Source of the DNA: UMGS1590 sp900552455
GTDB lineage: Bacteria; Bacillota; Peptococcia; Peptococcales; Peptococcaceae
Assembly (NCBI GenBank): GCA_963931105.1
Contig: OZ007004.1
Coordinates: forward strand, 2,480,001 to 2,544,000
Direction of reading: 5' to 3'
Length of the DNA stretch: 64,000 nucleotides
Every line of letters begins with the position of its first letter. Position 1 is the stretch's first letter. A model generated the notes under the pieces. The model had not been told where the DNA came from, did not search any database, and saw only the letters and a list, made by a program, of their open reading frames with translations. Position numbers and translations under genes: made by a program. Below, one piece after another: positions 7,764 to 17,945 of the stretch.

Positions 7764-8584
7764 GCCAGACCTGCACCCTCTGCTTTCACCATTGCCAGCT
7801 CGATGAAGGCCAAACCGGCTTCTGCCGCGCCCGCGCGGGTCGGGGCGACAAGATCGTCCCGCTGAACTACGGCCGCCTCACCTCTCTCGCCCTCGATCCC
7901 ATCGAAAAGAAACCGCTGCGACGCTTCCATCCCGGCAGCCAGATCCTCTCCGTCGGCAGCTTCGGCTGCAACCTGCGCTGTCCCTTCTGCCAGAACGCAT
8001 CCATCGCGCAAGTTGGCAGCGAAGCGCCCACGCGCAATGTGACGCCAGAGGAACTCGCCAACCTCGCCAGAGAGCTCGTACCACGCGGCAACATCGGTGT
8101 CGCTTACACCTACAACGAACCTCTCGTTGGCTATGAATACGTGCGCGACTGTGCCGAACACATTCACCAGGCCGGCCTGCTCAACGTCCTCGTCAGCAAC
8201 GGCACCATCGAAGAGAAACCCTGGCGCGAACTTCTCCCCCTCATCGATGCCGCAAACATCGATCTCAAAGGCTTTAACGACAGCTGGTACCGCTCCCTCA
8301 GCGGCGACCTCGCCACCGTCAAGCGCAACATCGCCATCGCCGCAGAACACTGCCACGTCGAAGTCACCACCCTCATCATCCCCGGCAGCAACGACAGCCC
8401 AGCAGAAATGCAAGCCGAAGCAAAATGGCTCGCCGCAATCAACCCCGACATTCCCCTCCACATCTCCCGCTTCTTCCCTCGCCACCACATGAGCGACCAC
8501 CCACCAACCCCAGTCGACACCATCTACCACCTCGCAGACATCGCCCGCGAACACCTGCAATACGTGTACACCGGGAATTGCTGA
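7760..8584 (+). CDS. AmmeMemoRadiSam system radical SAM enzyme
   Basis: 274 aa radical SAM protein. The cluster-binding motif CNLRCPFC (about residues 71-78) holds CxxxCxxC, followed by QNASIAQ. The N-terminus carries a cysteine-rich CTLCFHHCQLDEGQTGFC element, as in pyruvate-formate-lyase-activating-enzyme relatives, which might hold a second metal centre. NIGVAYTYNEP, IDLKGFNDSWYR and ISRFFPRHHM are family signatures. Its ATG overlaps the B-A fusion stop in an ATGA, so the three activities are produced together. The substrate is unknown; a glycyl-radical-activase-like or protein-modifying role is often guessed. Confidence 0.93.
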   Translation: MSQTCTLCFHHCQLDEGQTGFCRARAGRGDKIVPLNYGRLTSLALDPIEKKPLRRFHPGSQILSVGSFGCNLRCPFCQNASIAQVGSEAPTRNVTPEELANLARELVPRGNIGVAYTYNEPLVGYEYVRDCAEHIHQAGLLNVLVSNGTIEEKPWRELLPLIDAANIDLKGFNDSWYRSLSGDLATVKRNIAIAAEHCHVEVTTLIIPGSNDSPAEMQAEAKWLAAINPDIPLHISRFFPRHHMSDHPPTPVDTIYHLADIAREHLQYVYTGNC

Positions 8585-8621
8585 ATAGGAAAACAATAGC
8601 TAAATATCATCAAAGCACAAT

Positions 8622-8683
8622 AATCCCCATCAACTTAGCCACATCCGTAAATAATTTCGAATGTAGCTAAGCCGATGGGGATT
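8622..8683 (+). terminator. Long intrinsic terminator after the AmmeMemoRadiSam genes
   Basis: Stem AATCCCCATC / GATGGGGATT continues inward with CTTAGC / GCTAAG, then a loop, followed by TCTTT. It lies 38 bases after the radical SAM stop and separates that operon from the CRISPR trailer. Confidence 0.8.
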
Positions 8684-8720
8684 TCTTTACATCCATCTAC
8701 TCATTCAATTTCATTTTAGA

Positions 8721-8753
8721 ACATCTTTCAAACTGTCCCGCATGAGATGAGAT
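8721..8753 (-). repeat. Possible vestigial CRISPR repeat beyond the trailer end
   Basis: These 33 bases lie exactly one repeat-spacer period (67 bp) before the first recognisable repeat, leaving a 34-nt spacer-sized gap. The 3' half (GTCCCGCATGAGATGAGAT) matches the array repeat in 13 of its last 18 positions, with mismatches that are all transitions; the 5' half is strongly decayed (about 20/33 overall). It is plausible as the oldest, dead repeat, but not certain. Confidence 0.4.
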
Positions 8754-8787
8754 GCAACGAGCTTTTTATCACGCTCACTTATGCCGA

Positions 8788-11700
8788 ATTTCAATCCACT
8801 CACCCCGTGTGGGGTGAGACCGCTGGAATTTGCCGCGCGGCATGTCGACGATTACCATTTCAATCCACCCATCCCGTGTGGGATGGGACAATCCCCGGCG
8901 GATTTTATCTGACGCCCGACGGAATTTCAATCCACCCATCCCGTGTGGGATGGGACGCTCCTCGTACCTTTTGGCCTCGCGCCGGCTGTCATTTCAATCC
9001 ACCCATCCCGTGTGGGATGGGACTCACTACTGACCGCGCCGCCGACGCGACGAGCGAATTTCAATCCACCCATCCCGTGTGGGATGGGACGGATCAGCTT
9101 CTTTTGGCGTATGTATCCATAGCTATTTCAATCCACCCATCCCGTGTGGGATGGGACTCCAGATGGCGCAGGCTGATTTTCGCGCCGCTCGGATTTCAAT
9201 CCACCCATCCCGTGTGGGATGGGACTGCATACGGCACCTCGCCACGCACGGTTTGGAGTATTTCAATCCACCCATCCCGTGTGGGATGGGACGGATTCCG
9301 AGCGCTTCTCCGCGTCTCATCCCTGAATTTCAATCCACCCATCCCGTGTGGGATGGGACCTGACTTGTCAATATTTTATCTTCACTTTTCTATATTTCAA
9401 TCCACCCATCCCGTGTGGGATGGGACCAGATTGCGCACACGCTGAGCGGGCATAAAGTCACATGATTTCAATCCACCCATCCCGTGTGGGATGGGACAAT
9501 CGTCTTTGAAAACGTCGCTCAGATGGTCGCGAATTTCAATCCACCCATCCCGTGTGGGATGGGACTCGTTCTTCTCCATTGCGCGTTGAAGTCTTTTCGC
9601 ATTTCAATCCACCCATCCCGTGTGGGATGGGACCAACGTATATCGCTTGCCCGTCCTCATCGCGTGCATTTCAATCCACCCATCCCGTGTGGGATGGGAC
9701 TTCATCCAGCGCCAAGGCCTGCCGATGCTGATAGCATTTCAATCCATCCATCCCGTGTGGGATGGGACCGGTTTGACCGTTGGACGCGTTCTGCATTTTC
9801 CAATTTCAATCCACCCATCCCGTGTGGGATGGGACCTGTACATGACGTGGTGCCTCCGGTGCGTGGTTGTCATTTCAATCCACCCATCCCGTGTGGGATG
9901 GGACCATTGCCGGCCAGTACCTGATCCATCACATTCTCATTTCAATCCACCCATCCCGTGTGGGATGGGACTCGTAGTGATTAACGTACAGCGTCACATC
10001 TTCCGAATTTCAATCCACCCATCCCGTGTGGGATGGGACGAACATAGGCCGAAACTGGTCGTTTGTCCGTCGGAAATTTCAATCCACCCATCCCGTGTGG
10101 GATGGGACCGGTTTCGACAGGACTATTCTTCGCCGCGACTCGTTTATTTCAATCCACCCATCCCGTGTGGGATGGGACGACGTCGAGGAGGTGTTCTGGT
10201 TCGGCTCGATGTTATTTCAATCCACCCATCCCGTGTGGGATGGGACGATCACGGCGCAGCCCTCCAGCGTGGCGCGCCAGTATTTCAATCCACCCATCCC
10301 GTGTGGGATGGGACTTGGCGCCGACATGCTGGCGCGATACACGGATTGATTTCAATCCACCCATCCCGTGTGGGATGGGACATGCGCAGGCTCATGAGAT
10401 CGCCGAAAGCGACTGATTTCAATCCACCCATCCCGTGTGGGATGGGACGCACGCGCATCTGCTTATCAAGCAGCTATCAGCGATTTCAATCCACCCATCC
10501 CGTGTGGGATGGGACTATCACATCAAACGCTCATGCGCAAGTGCACCGCATTTCAATCCACCCATCCCGTGTGGGATGGGACCAAAATCACGTTGATGTC
10601 TTCTTCGATGGCCTGCATTTCAATCCACCCATCCCGTGTGGGATGGGACCCGCGGAACCGCTCGTTTCTTTTTGCGCGTTTCATATTTCAATCCACCCAT
10701 CCCGTGTGGGATGGGACTGCCCGTCTTCGTCGCGTGCGAATCGCGTAAAGCTATTTCAATCCACCCATCCCGTGTGGGATGGGACCGCGCATCTCGTCCT
10801 GAACGAAATTATTATCGGGATTTCAATCCACCCATCCCGTGTGGGATGGGACCTCTTATTTTAAGAGCGCTCGTAATCGCCGCAGCGATTTCAATCCACC
10901 CATCCCGTGTGGGATGGGACTCGATTGCCGCCAACATGAGCAGCTCGACCGCCACGATTTCAATCCACCCATCCCGTGTGGGATGGGACCCCGAGGACTT
11001 TGGCGGGCTTTATGACCAGTCTATTTCAATCCACCCATCCCGTGTGGGATGGGACCCCCCAAATTTCACCAATAACGTCTGTCATGAGATTTCAATCCAC
11101 CCATCCCGTGTGGGATGGGACCGCCGCGTCGATGGCTTCGGTGCTGTTGTCATAACTATTTCAATCCACCCATCCCGTGTGGGATGGGACCGGCGGCAGA
11201 GGATGAGAGTTTTAAGCGTAAAAAATTTCAATCCACCCATCCCGTGTGGGATGGGACGATGCGCTCGCCATCCGCGACCGCGACATCGATATTTCAATCC
11301 ACCCATCCCGTGTGGGATGGGACGGTTTTGAGGGTCTAAAAATAGTGTGAAAACCGATATTTCAATCCACCCATCCCGTGTGGGATGGGACGGGCGGAAA
11401 CTGTGAATTTATGGTTCGCGATTTTATTTCAATCCACCCATCCCGTGTGGGATGGGACTACTTTTTCTTGCCGCTCATGTCTTCGCGCGGCTGATTTCAA
11501 TCCACCCATCCCGTGTGGGATGGGACTCCAGCCGCACGACTACCAGCGGTACTGTATCCAATTTCAATCCACCCATCCCGTGTGGGATGGGACTCGGCAG
11601 CCGGAACCTGACAAGGTTTGATATTGACATTTCAATCCACCCATCCCGTGTGGGATGGGACTGATTGCAGATATGGTGGTGGACAAGGACGTTTTATTTC

Positions 11701-14700
11701 AATCCACCCATCCCGTGTGGGATGGGACGACCTGGACAACGAGGTGGACCAGATATGGGCCATTTCAATCCACCCATCCCGTGTGGGATGGGACCTTGAC
11801 GACGCGCCCGGCGGAGCTGCGGCAGACATTTCAATCCACCCATCCCGTGTGGGATGGGACTAGACCGTCCTGCCGGTGTGGCTAGGCCAGCCATGATTTC
11901 AATCCACCCATCCCGTGTGGGATGGGACGCTTAACACCATGATGCAGCAGCTCGACACCGGGATTTCAATCCACCCATCCCGTGTGGGATGGGACTGGAT
12001 CGGGCCTTCGGCTGGTCAGCTCGATCCGACATTTCAATCCACCCATCCCGTGTGGGATGGGACCAAAGGCGGCGTGACTGTCCTCAGAGATGGCTACATT
12101 TCAATCCACCCATCCCGTGTGGGATGGGACGATATCCGCAAGCGTGGGCCGTCGTGGATATCCATTTCAATCCACCCATCCCGTGTGGGATGGGACCGGT
12201 CAACGCGCTTATGGGGCTGTCTTCAGCGACAATTTCAATCCACCCATCCCGTGTGGGATGGGACGGCGCCAGGATTGATGTTAAAGGCTGCCGGCTTTAT
12301 TTCAATCCACCCATCCCGTGTGGGATGGGACATCAATGCTCACTGGATAAGCCGTATCACTGTAGCATTTCAATCCACCCATCCCGTGTGGGATGGGACT
12401 TTTACTGTGCCGCTGGAAAAAGAATGGACGGTATTTCAATCCACCCATCCCGTGTGGGATGGGACGTGCGCCTGCACAAGTTCGCGGATCGGGACGATAT
12501 TTCAATCCACCCATCCCGTGTGGGATGGGACGGCGCGCATGATGCGTATAACGTCGGTGATCGCGTATTTCAATCCACCCATCCCGTGTGGGATGGGACT
12601 GTTGGTGCCGACATGCTGGCACGATACACGGATTGATTTCAATCCACCCATCCCGTGTGGGATGGGACTGGTGCGGATTAGGTTGTTGATAACCGCGAAC
12701 TTATTTCAATCCACCCATCCCGTGTGGGATGGGACACTCATGTTACATGCCTCCTGTAACTGCCTAAAATATTTCAATCCACCCATCCCGTGTGGGATGG
12801 GACGGCGAACACTCGACAGATGAACTCGACAGATACATTTCAATCCACCCATCCCGTGTGGGATGGGACGCGTATACGTTGCCGTATTCCTTAGCCGTCT
12901 CGAATTTCAATCCACCCATCCCGTGTGGGATGGGACCCGTTCAGCTCAGCTATTTCCTTGTAGCGATCGATTTCAATCCACCCATCCCGTGTGGGATGGG
13001 ACCGGCGGTTTCCTGATCGATGATGATCACGCGGTCAATTTCAATCCACCCATCCCGTGTGGGATGGGACCGCACATTACGCCATTTGCGCGAAGCGGTT
13101 GCGTATTTCAATCCACCCATCCCGTGTGGGATGGGACCTCCACCCGGATAAACGCCCCGTGGACGTGTACTGATTTCAATCCACCCATCCCGTGTGGGAT
13201 GGGACGAACGCTTTGTGTGGTTCGCGCTTGACCGCGACATTTCAATCCACCCATCCCGTGTGGGATGGGACTCTAACAAAGTTAAGAGAAACTATTGACT
13301 TTTAATATTTCAATCCACCCATCCCGTGTGGGATGGGACTGCAAGGCCTCCGCCCGCGTATCACGCGGGCTTTATTTCAATCCACCCATCCCGTGTGGGA
13401 TGGGACGAGCGCAAGATCAAGGAGCAGAGCGGCCAGTGGGAATTTCAATCCACCCATCCCGTGTGGGATGGGACTTTGTTGACAGCACGAAACTAGATAA
13501 CGGCTATAATTTCAATCCACCCATCCCGTGTGGGATGGGACTTCCGCCGCAGGGTCAGAAACAAACGGCAGCAGGATTTCAATCCACCCATCCCGTGTGG
13601 GATGGGACGACTTGACATGCCACATACCATGCGGCGCAGCAGGATTTCAATCCACCCATCCCGTGTGGGATGGGACCCCGCGGTGAGATCGTGCAGCTGC
13701 CGCGCGGCTCATTTCAATCCACCCATCCCGTGTGGGATGGGACCCGGCTCTGTTCCGTTCTCTTCGTCGCCAAAGAACATTTCAATCCACCCATCCCGTG
13801 TGGGATGGGACTATAAGGATACGTCATGTGTTCATAAGCCAATTATATTTCAATCCACCCATCCCGTGTGGGATGGGACGGTCCCGTTCCCGCCAATGGC
13901 GACATAATAATCATAATTTCAATCCACCCATCCCGTGTGGGATGGGACACTGGAAGAATAATTCCCTGACCGCCGCAGCTCAGATTTCAATCCACCCATC
14001 CCGTGTGGGATGGGACCTTGACCTAGAGCGCTACAGATTCGCGGACGACGCATTTCAATCCACCCATCCCGTGTGGGATGGGACGGGGCTATTTTTTTTG
14101 CCCGGAATTAGGCTGTGCTATTTCAATCCACCCATCCCGTGTGGGATGGGACGGCGACGCGCTGGCCGAGTCGTTTGAGTGGGTCAAGATTTCAATCCAC
14201 CCATCCCGTGTGGGATGGGACCGGAAGATAACAACCATCAGATTCAGATCAATTGCATTTCAATCCACCCATCCCGTGTGGGATGGGACCTATAGCTCCG
14301 AGACAATCCAGACTGGGAAATATATTTCAATCCACCCATCCCGTGTGGGATGGGACTATCATAGTACGTTCCAGGGCATTGTGTCGCCATATTTCAATCC
14401 ACCCATCCCGTGTGGGATGGGACTCTATCGGCCTACCTCAGCAACAAGCCGCAAGACATTTCAATCCACCCATCCCGTGTGGGATGGGACTGAACCAATA
14501 GTGCACTGAGCCGTAGGAGATCGGATTTCAATCCACCCATCCCGTGTGGGATGGGACCGCGGTAGTCTTTGTTGCGTTTCGCGCGTTTCATATTTCAATC
14601 CACCCATCCCGTGTGGGATGGGACGCGGACAAACTCGCGCCTCAACGTTATCGCGCCAATTTCAATCCACCCATCCCGTGTGGGATGGGACTTGGCTCAT

Positions 14701-15763
14701 GTTCATGACGGCCTTCGCGGCTGCATTTCAATCCACCCATCCCGTGTGGGATGGGACCGACGTCACCGGCGCCAGCGTAGGAAAAGTGCAGATTTCAATC
14801 CACCCATCCCGTGTGGGATGGGACTTTATCTCGCCGAGGTAGCGTCGGGATTTTTTCAATTTCAATCCACCCATCCCGTGTGGGATGGGACTCGAGCGCT
14901 TCATAGGTGGATATATTTTTCGTCGATTTCAATCCACCCATCCCGTGTGGGATGGGACATAGTCGTCATCCGGCGAGTCGTTGGAGTTGTCATTTCAATC
15001 CACCCATCCCGTGTGGGATGGGACTACTCCAATGTCTCCAGCTCCTTCCAAAAATGTGAATTTCAATCCACCCATCCCGTGTGGGATGGGACCTGCGCGG
15101 GCAAACTTTGGGCGGGATCTGAAAAGAATTTCAATCCACCCATCCCGTGTGGGATGGGACCCGCTCCCTGATCCAGTACCGCTAGATCGATTAGAATTTC
15201 AATCCACCCATCCCGTGTGGGATGGGACTTATGCACAGGATGTACTTGCCAAACAGGGCCTATTTCAATCCACCCATCCCGTGTGGGATGGGACTTCACC
15301 ATGCGGCGTTTTGAAGCGGATGGTGAGCATTTCAATCCACCCATCCCGTGTGGGATGGGACTATGATTATACTTATTTCACTGGGCTGCTGTCTATTTCA
15401 ATCCACCCATCCCGTGTGGGATGGGACTTAACACCAAGTTCAACGATCAGGCGCGCCAGCATTTCAATCCACCCATCCCGTGTGGGATGGGACTGTGCGT
15501 GCTTAATTTGTTGCGCACGTGGCGCGGCATTTCAATCCACCCATCCCGTGTGGGATGGGACAGTACTGAGCGCCACGAGGCGCGCTATCAACGACATTTC
15601 AATCCACCCATCCCGTGTGGGATGGGACCAAGCATTGGTCGGGCAGCTTGGGATCATGACAATTTCAATCCACCCATCCCGTGTGGGATGGGACGCGCGT
15701 GGCAGAGGTGAGCGCGCTCATTATTTCCGAATTTCAATCCACCCATCCCGTGTGGGATGGGAC
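8788..15763 (-). CRISPR. Type I-C CRISPR array, 104 repeats / 103 spacers by hand count
   Basis: 33-bp repeats at about 67-bp intervals with spacers mostly 33-36 nt. On the plus strand each begins ATTTCAATCCAC, then CCCATCCC-GTGT-GGGATGGG, then AC. The minus-strand form (GTCCCATCCC ... GTGGATTGAAAT) is the type I-C repeat ending in ATTGAAA, so crRNAs are read on the minus strand. The leader side is at 15763, next to cas2, and the oldest end at 8788. Repeats are nearly invariant; exceptions are the terminal repeat at 8788-8820 (two compensated stem pairs) and one C-to-T change in the repeat at 9736-9768. Several spacer pairs derive from diverged copies of the same protospacer gene (see findings). 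Confidence 0.98.
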
Positions 15764-15948
15764 GGCAAAAAATATATGATTACATACATTTCTTGCGATA
15801 GCTATCCTTTTTGTCAAATCTTTAGATTACACAAAATGACAGCTTACTCATACTCATAGTAAATCAATCACTACTAAAACTATTTGTAAATTCTTTTTAA
15901 TGCGAACCCCCTTAAGAAGCCATGATCACTTATAGTTCGCACTCTACT
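15764..15948 (-). promoter_or_regulatory. CRISPR leader between cas2 and the array
   Basis: A 185-bp AT-rich stretch with no gene lies between the cas2 stop and the first leader-proximal repeat, where a type I-C leader is expected. A minus-strand TTGACA (15812-15817) is present, but I see no good -10 at the right distance, so the exact array promoter is not assigned. A GCGAACTATAAGTG / CCCCTTAAG region near 15903-15942 forms small inverted repeats. Confidence 0.75.
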
Positions 15949-16239
15949 TTACACCTCTAGCAATCCTTCAGGGTCATAGCTTTCTTTGACACCAAAGTGC
16001 TCTATTTTGGTCTGATATTTATTCCCAAGGTAATAGAATCTCAGACTATCTTTCTTATCATCCATAAGCTTTAACAGGGTATGCTGTAGTTGTCTACACT
16101 GTGCTGCATCTAAATTACATTCAAAAACTGAATTTTGCACACGTTGGCCATAATTGACGCACTGTTTCGCTATTTTTCTTAATCTGCTTTTTCCTAAAGC
16201 ATCGGTTGTATTAACATCGTATGTTATCAGCACCATCAT
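15949..16239 (-). CDS. cas2: CRISPR-associated protein Cas2 (type I-C)
   Basis: 96 aa, the usual Cas2 length. The ferredoxin-fold start MVLITYDVNT contains the conserved Asp after the first strand (YDV), and RLRKIAKQCVNYGQRVQNSVFEC is the standard Cas2 helix and second strand. Cas2 bridges two Cas1 dimers in the integration complex that adds spacers at the leader end. It is the last gene of the operon, 12 bp after cas1, with the leader next. The start may be either of two adjacent ATG codons. Confidence 0.97.
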   Translation of the reverse strand: MMVLITYDVNTTDALGKSRLRKIAKQCVNYGQRVQNSVFECNLDAAQCRQLQHTLLKLMDDKKDSLRFYYLGNKYQTKIEHFGVKESYDPEGLLEV

Positions 16240-16251
16240 TTTGTTTTTACC

Positions 16252-17286
16252 TCACTTCCACAGAAAAGCTGGGTAGCCATCCAAATCACCACGTAAATAT
16301 CTTGCAAGTAACAACGCCTGTACATATGGTACCAACCCCCATGGAATTTTTTCTTCCAGATAAGGATGCTTTAGTTCATCTTTTTTACGAATTCTCCACT
16401 GCTTTAAAAATGTGCTTCGTGCTTGATCTGTCATCCGTACTGCTCCACTTTCAGCAGTAACAAAATCATCGACATTTATCACCTGATTATTAATCAAAGT
16501 TAATACAAATCGATCCGCAAAGCACGGTCTCAATTCCTCCATTAAATCTAGCGCCAATGATTCCCTTCCAGGACGATCTCGATGCATGAATCCAACATAG
16601 GAATCCAAACCAACACTTTCTAATGCTGCTGCGCAATCGTGCTCTAAAAGCACATATGCAAATGACAACATTGCATTGACGTTATCCAATGGCGGGCGTC
16701 GATTTCTTTCATGGTAAAAGAAGTTGTCTTTATCTCGCAAGATCATATCGTCAAACACACTAAAGTAAACTTTAGATGCTGCACCTTCCCAACCACGCAA
16801 GGCTTCTAAATCTGTTTCCATATAGACATTAGGAAGAATACCTTGAAGGGTTTCTGACGCATTTTGAAATTTATCTTGGGAAATTCTGTAAGGATGGTCA
16901 CGACGGGTTCTTTCTATACTCCATCGCGCATTATACAGTTTACCAAAAATAAAATTTTTTGCGACTTCACAGCTCCGTGTCAAATCATCTGCAAGGCGAT
17001 ATTGTGTTCTTCGCAGCAATACATTTTGCCCTTTTCCATTTCCTGTTACGCGTGCTAAAAAACGACCGCTCGGTGTGCAAAACGATAATCCGATTTTACG
17101 TTCCGCGCAGGCACCCATTAGGGCTGAAGAAGCCCCAGCATAAGAAAAAGAAATTATGTCAGATAAATTTACAAAAGGGAATCGACCAATTTCTTCACTT
17201 CCTTCTTTTGCAACAATATTCTCACCATCTAACGTTAGATAAGCATTTTCCGAGGTTACAAAGAGTGTATTTAACAACTTCCTCAT
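16252..17286 (-). CDS. cas1: CRISPR-associated endonuclease Cas1 (type I-C)
   Basis: 344 aa integrase. N-terminal beta domain MRKLLNTLFVTSENAYLTLDGENIVA, then the helical catalytic domain. Metal-binding residues expected in Cas1 appear as the Glu in the LNNVNAMLSFAYVLLEHDC-type segment (residues about 190-210), the His in VGFMHRDRPGRESLALDLMEELRP, and the following Glu/Asp. GFMHRDRPGRESLALDLMEE is the diagnostic Cas1 block. It overlaps cas4 by four bases. Together with Cas2 and Cas4 it should give the system full adaptation capacity, consistent with the very long array. Confidence 0.97.
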   Translation of the reverse strand: MRKLLNTLFVTSENAYLTLDGENIVAKEGSEEIGRFPFVNLSDIISFSYAGASSALMGACAERKIGLSFCTPSGRFLARVTGNGKGQNVLLRRTQYRLADDLTRSCEVAKNFIFGKLYNARWSIERTRRDHPYRISQDKFQNASETLQGILPNVYMETDLEALRGWEGAASKVYFSVFDDMILRDKDNFFYHERNRRPPLDNVNAMLSFAYVLLEHDCAAALESVGLDSYVGFMHRDRPGRESLALDLMEELRPCFADRFVLTLINNQVINVDDFVTAESGAVRMTDQARSTFLKQWRIRKKDELKHPYLEEKIPWGLVPYVQALLLARYLRGDLDGYPAFLWK

Positions 17287-17945
17287 CTCTCGTCCTCCAA
17301 ATGTGCTTTATAGTATGCGTTCACCGATTTTTTCTTCATTAAGATTGGCAAGCAGATTTCTTTTAAGGAACAGGCATTACACGCTTTTGTCCGTTTTACT
17401 TTCGGAGTGTGTTTACGTTGATACAATTGATGCATTTCTGTTGCAGCGTTTCTCACTTCATCCCTAAGTTCCTGGGTGAGTGGTACTTTCACTCGTCTTC
17501 GTGTGTCTCCAAAATATAAAACGCCTTCCGGAATTGTGCAGCATAGCATCTCTTCTAAACACATTGCTTGCGCACAAAGCTGCACTTCATTGGCATGATC
17601 ATCCCGCGGTCTGCCTTTTTTATATTCCACTGGGCAGGGCTGAAAGTTGCCTTCCAACCCTGCCAATGAAATTCCAGCTTTCGATCGTCTAAATTCTACA
17701 ACATCACAGGCCCCACTAATTCCCAAGCTTCTTGAATACACACGCATATCTCGTGTGATGATCAAATCTCCTCGTCGCTCTCTCTGTGAGGCATCGTGTG
17801 CACGTTCATGCAAAATCTTTCCTTCGATGGTCCTAACATTTTCTTCCCATTGTTTTTCTATGTGGATCAACGCCCACTGACGTCGACAAAAGATAAAATG
17901 TTGCAATCCAGATAACTGCAAATAATCCTCTTCATTATATTCCAT
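17283..17945 (-). CDS. cas4: CRISPR-associated exonuclease Cas4 (type I-C)
   Basis: 220 aa RecB-family nuclease with an iron-sulfur cluster. Visible features are LQHFIFCRRQWALIHIE near the N-terminus (first cluster Cys), PVEYKKGRPRDDHANEVQLCAQAMCLEE (catalytic ExK and QhxxY-like block) and the C-terminal cysteine set KACNACSLKEICLP. Cas4 trims prespacers and helps choose the TTC PAM and orientation in I-C systems. It overlaps cas7 by 11 bp and cas1 by 4 bp. Confidence 0.96.
   Translation of the reverse strand: MEYNEEDYLQLSGLQHFIFCRRQWALIHIEKQWEENVRTIEGKILHERAHDASQRERRGDLIITRDMRVYSRSLGISGACDVVEFRRSKAGISLAGLEGNFQPCPVEYKKGRPRDDHANEVQLCAQAMCLEEMLCCTIPEGVLYFGDTRRRVKVPLTQELRDEVRNAATEMHQLYQRKHTPKVKRTKACNACSLKEICLPILMKKKSVNAYYKAHLEDER

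Noticed and set aside
11324..11358. Spacer with GGTTTT...AAAACC inverted ends resembling another CRISPR repeat
   Set aside because: Short A/T-rich arms only; no match to the array repeat and no way to judge further without a search.
11936..15460. Spacers 11929-11962 and 15428-15460 both containing CTTAACACCA-like starts
   Set aside because: Similarity stops after about ten bases and the translations diverge, so a common origin is not supported.
8747..15859. Many long open frames on both strands made of repeated IHPSRVGWD / NPPIPCGMG / QSTHPVWDG
   Set aside because: They are translations of the CRISPR repeats in the three frames; the 67-bp period shifts frame and there are no ribosome binding sites. 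Not proteins.
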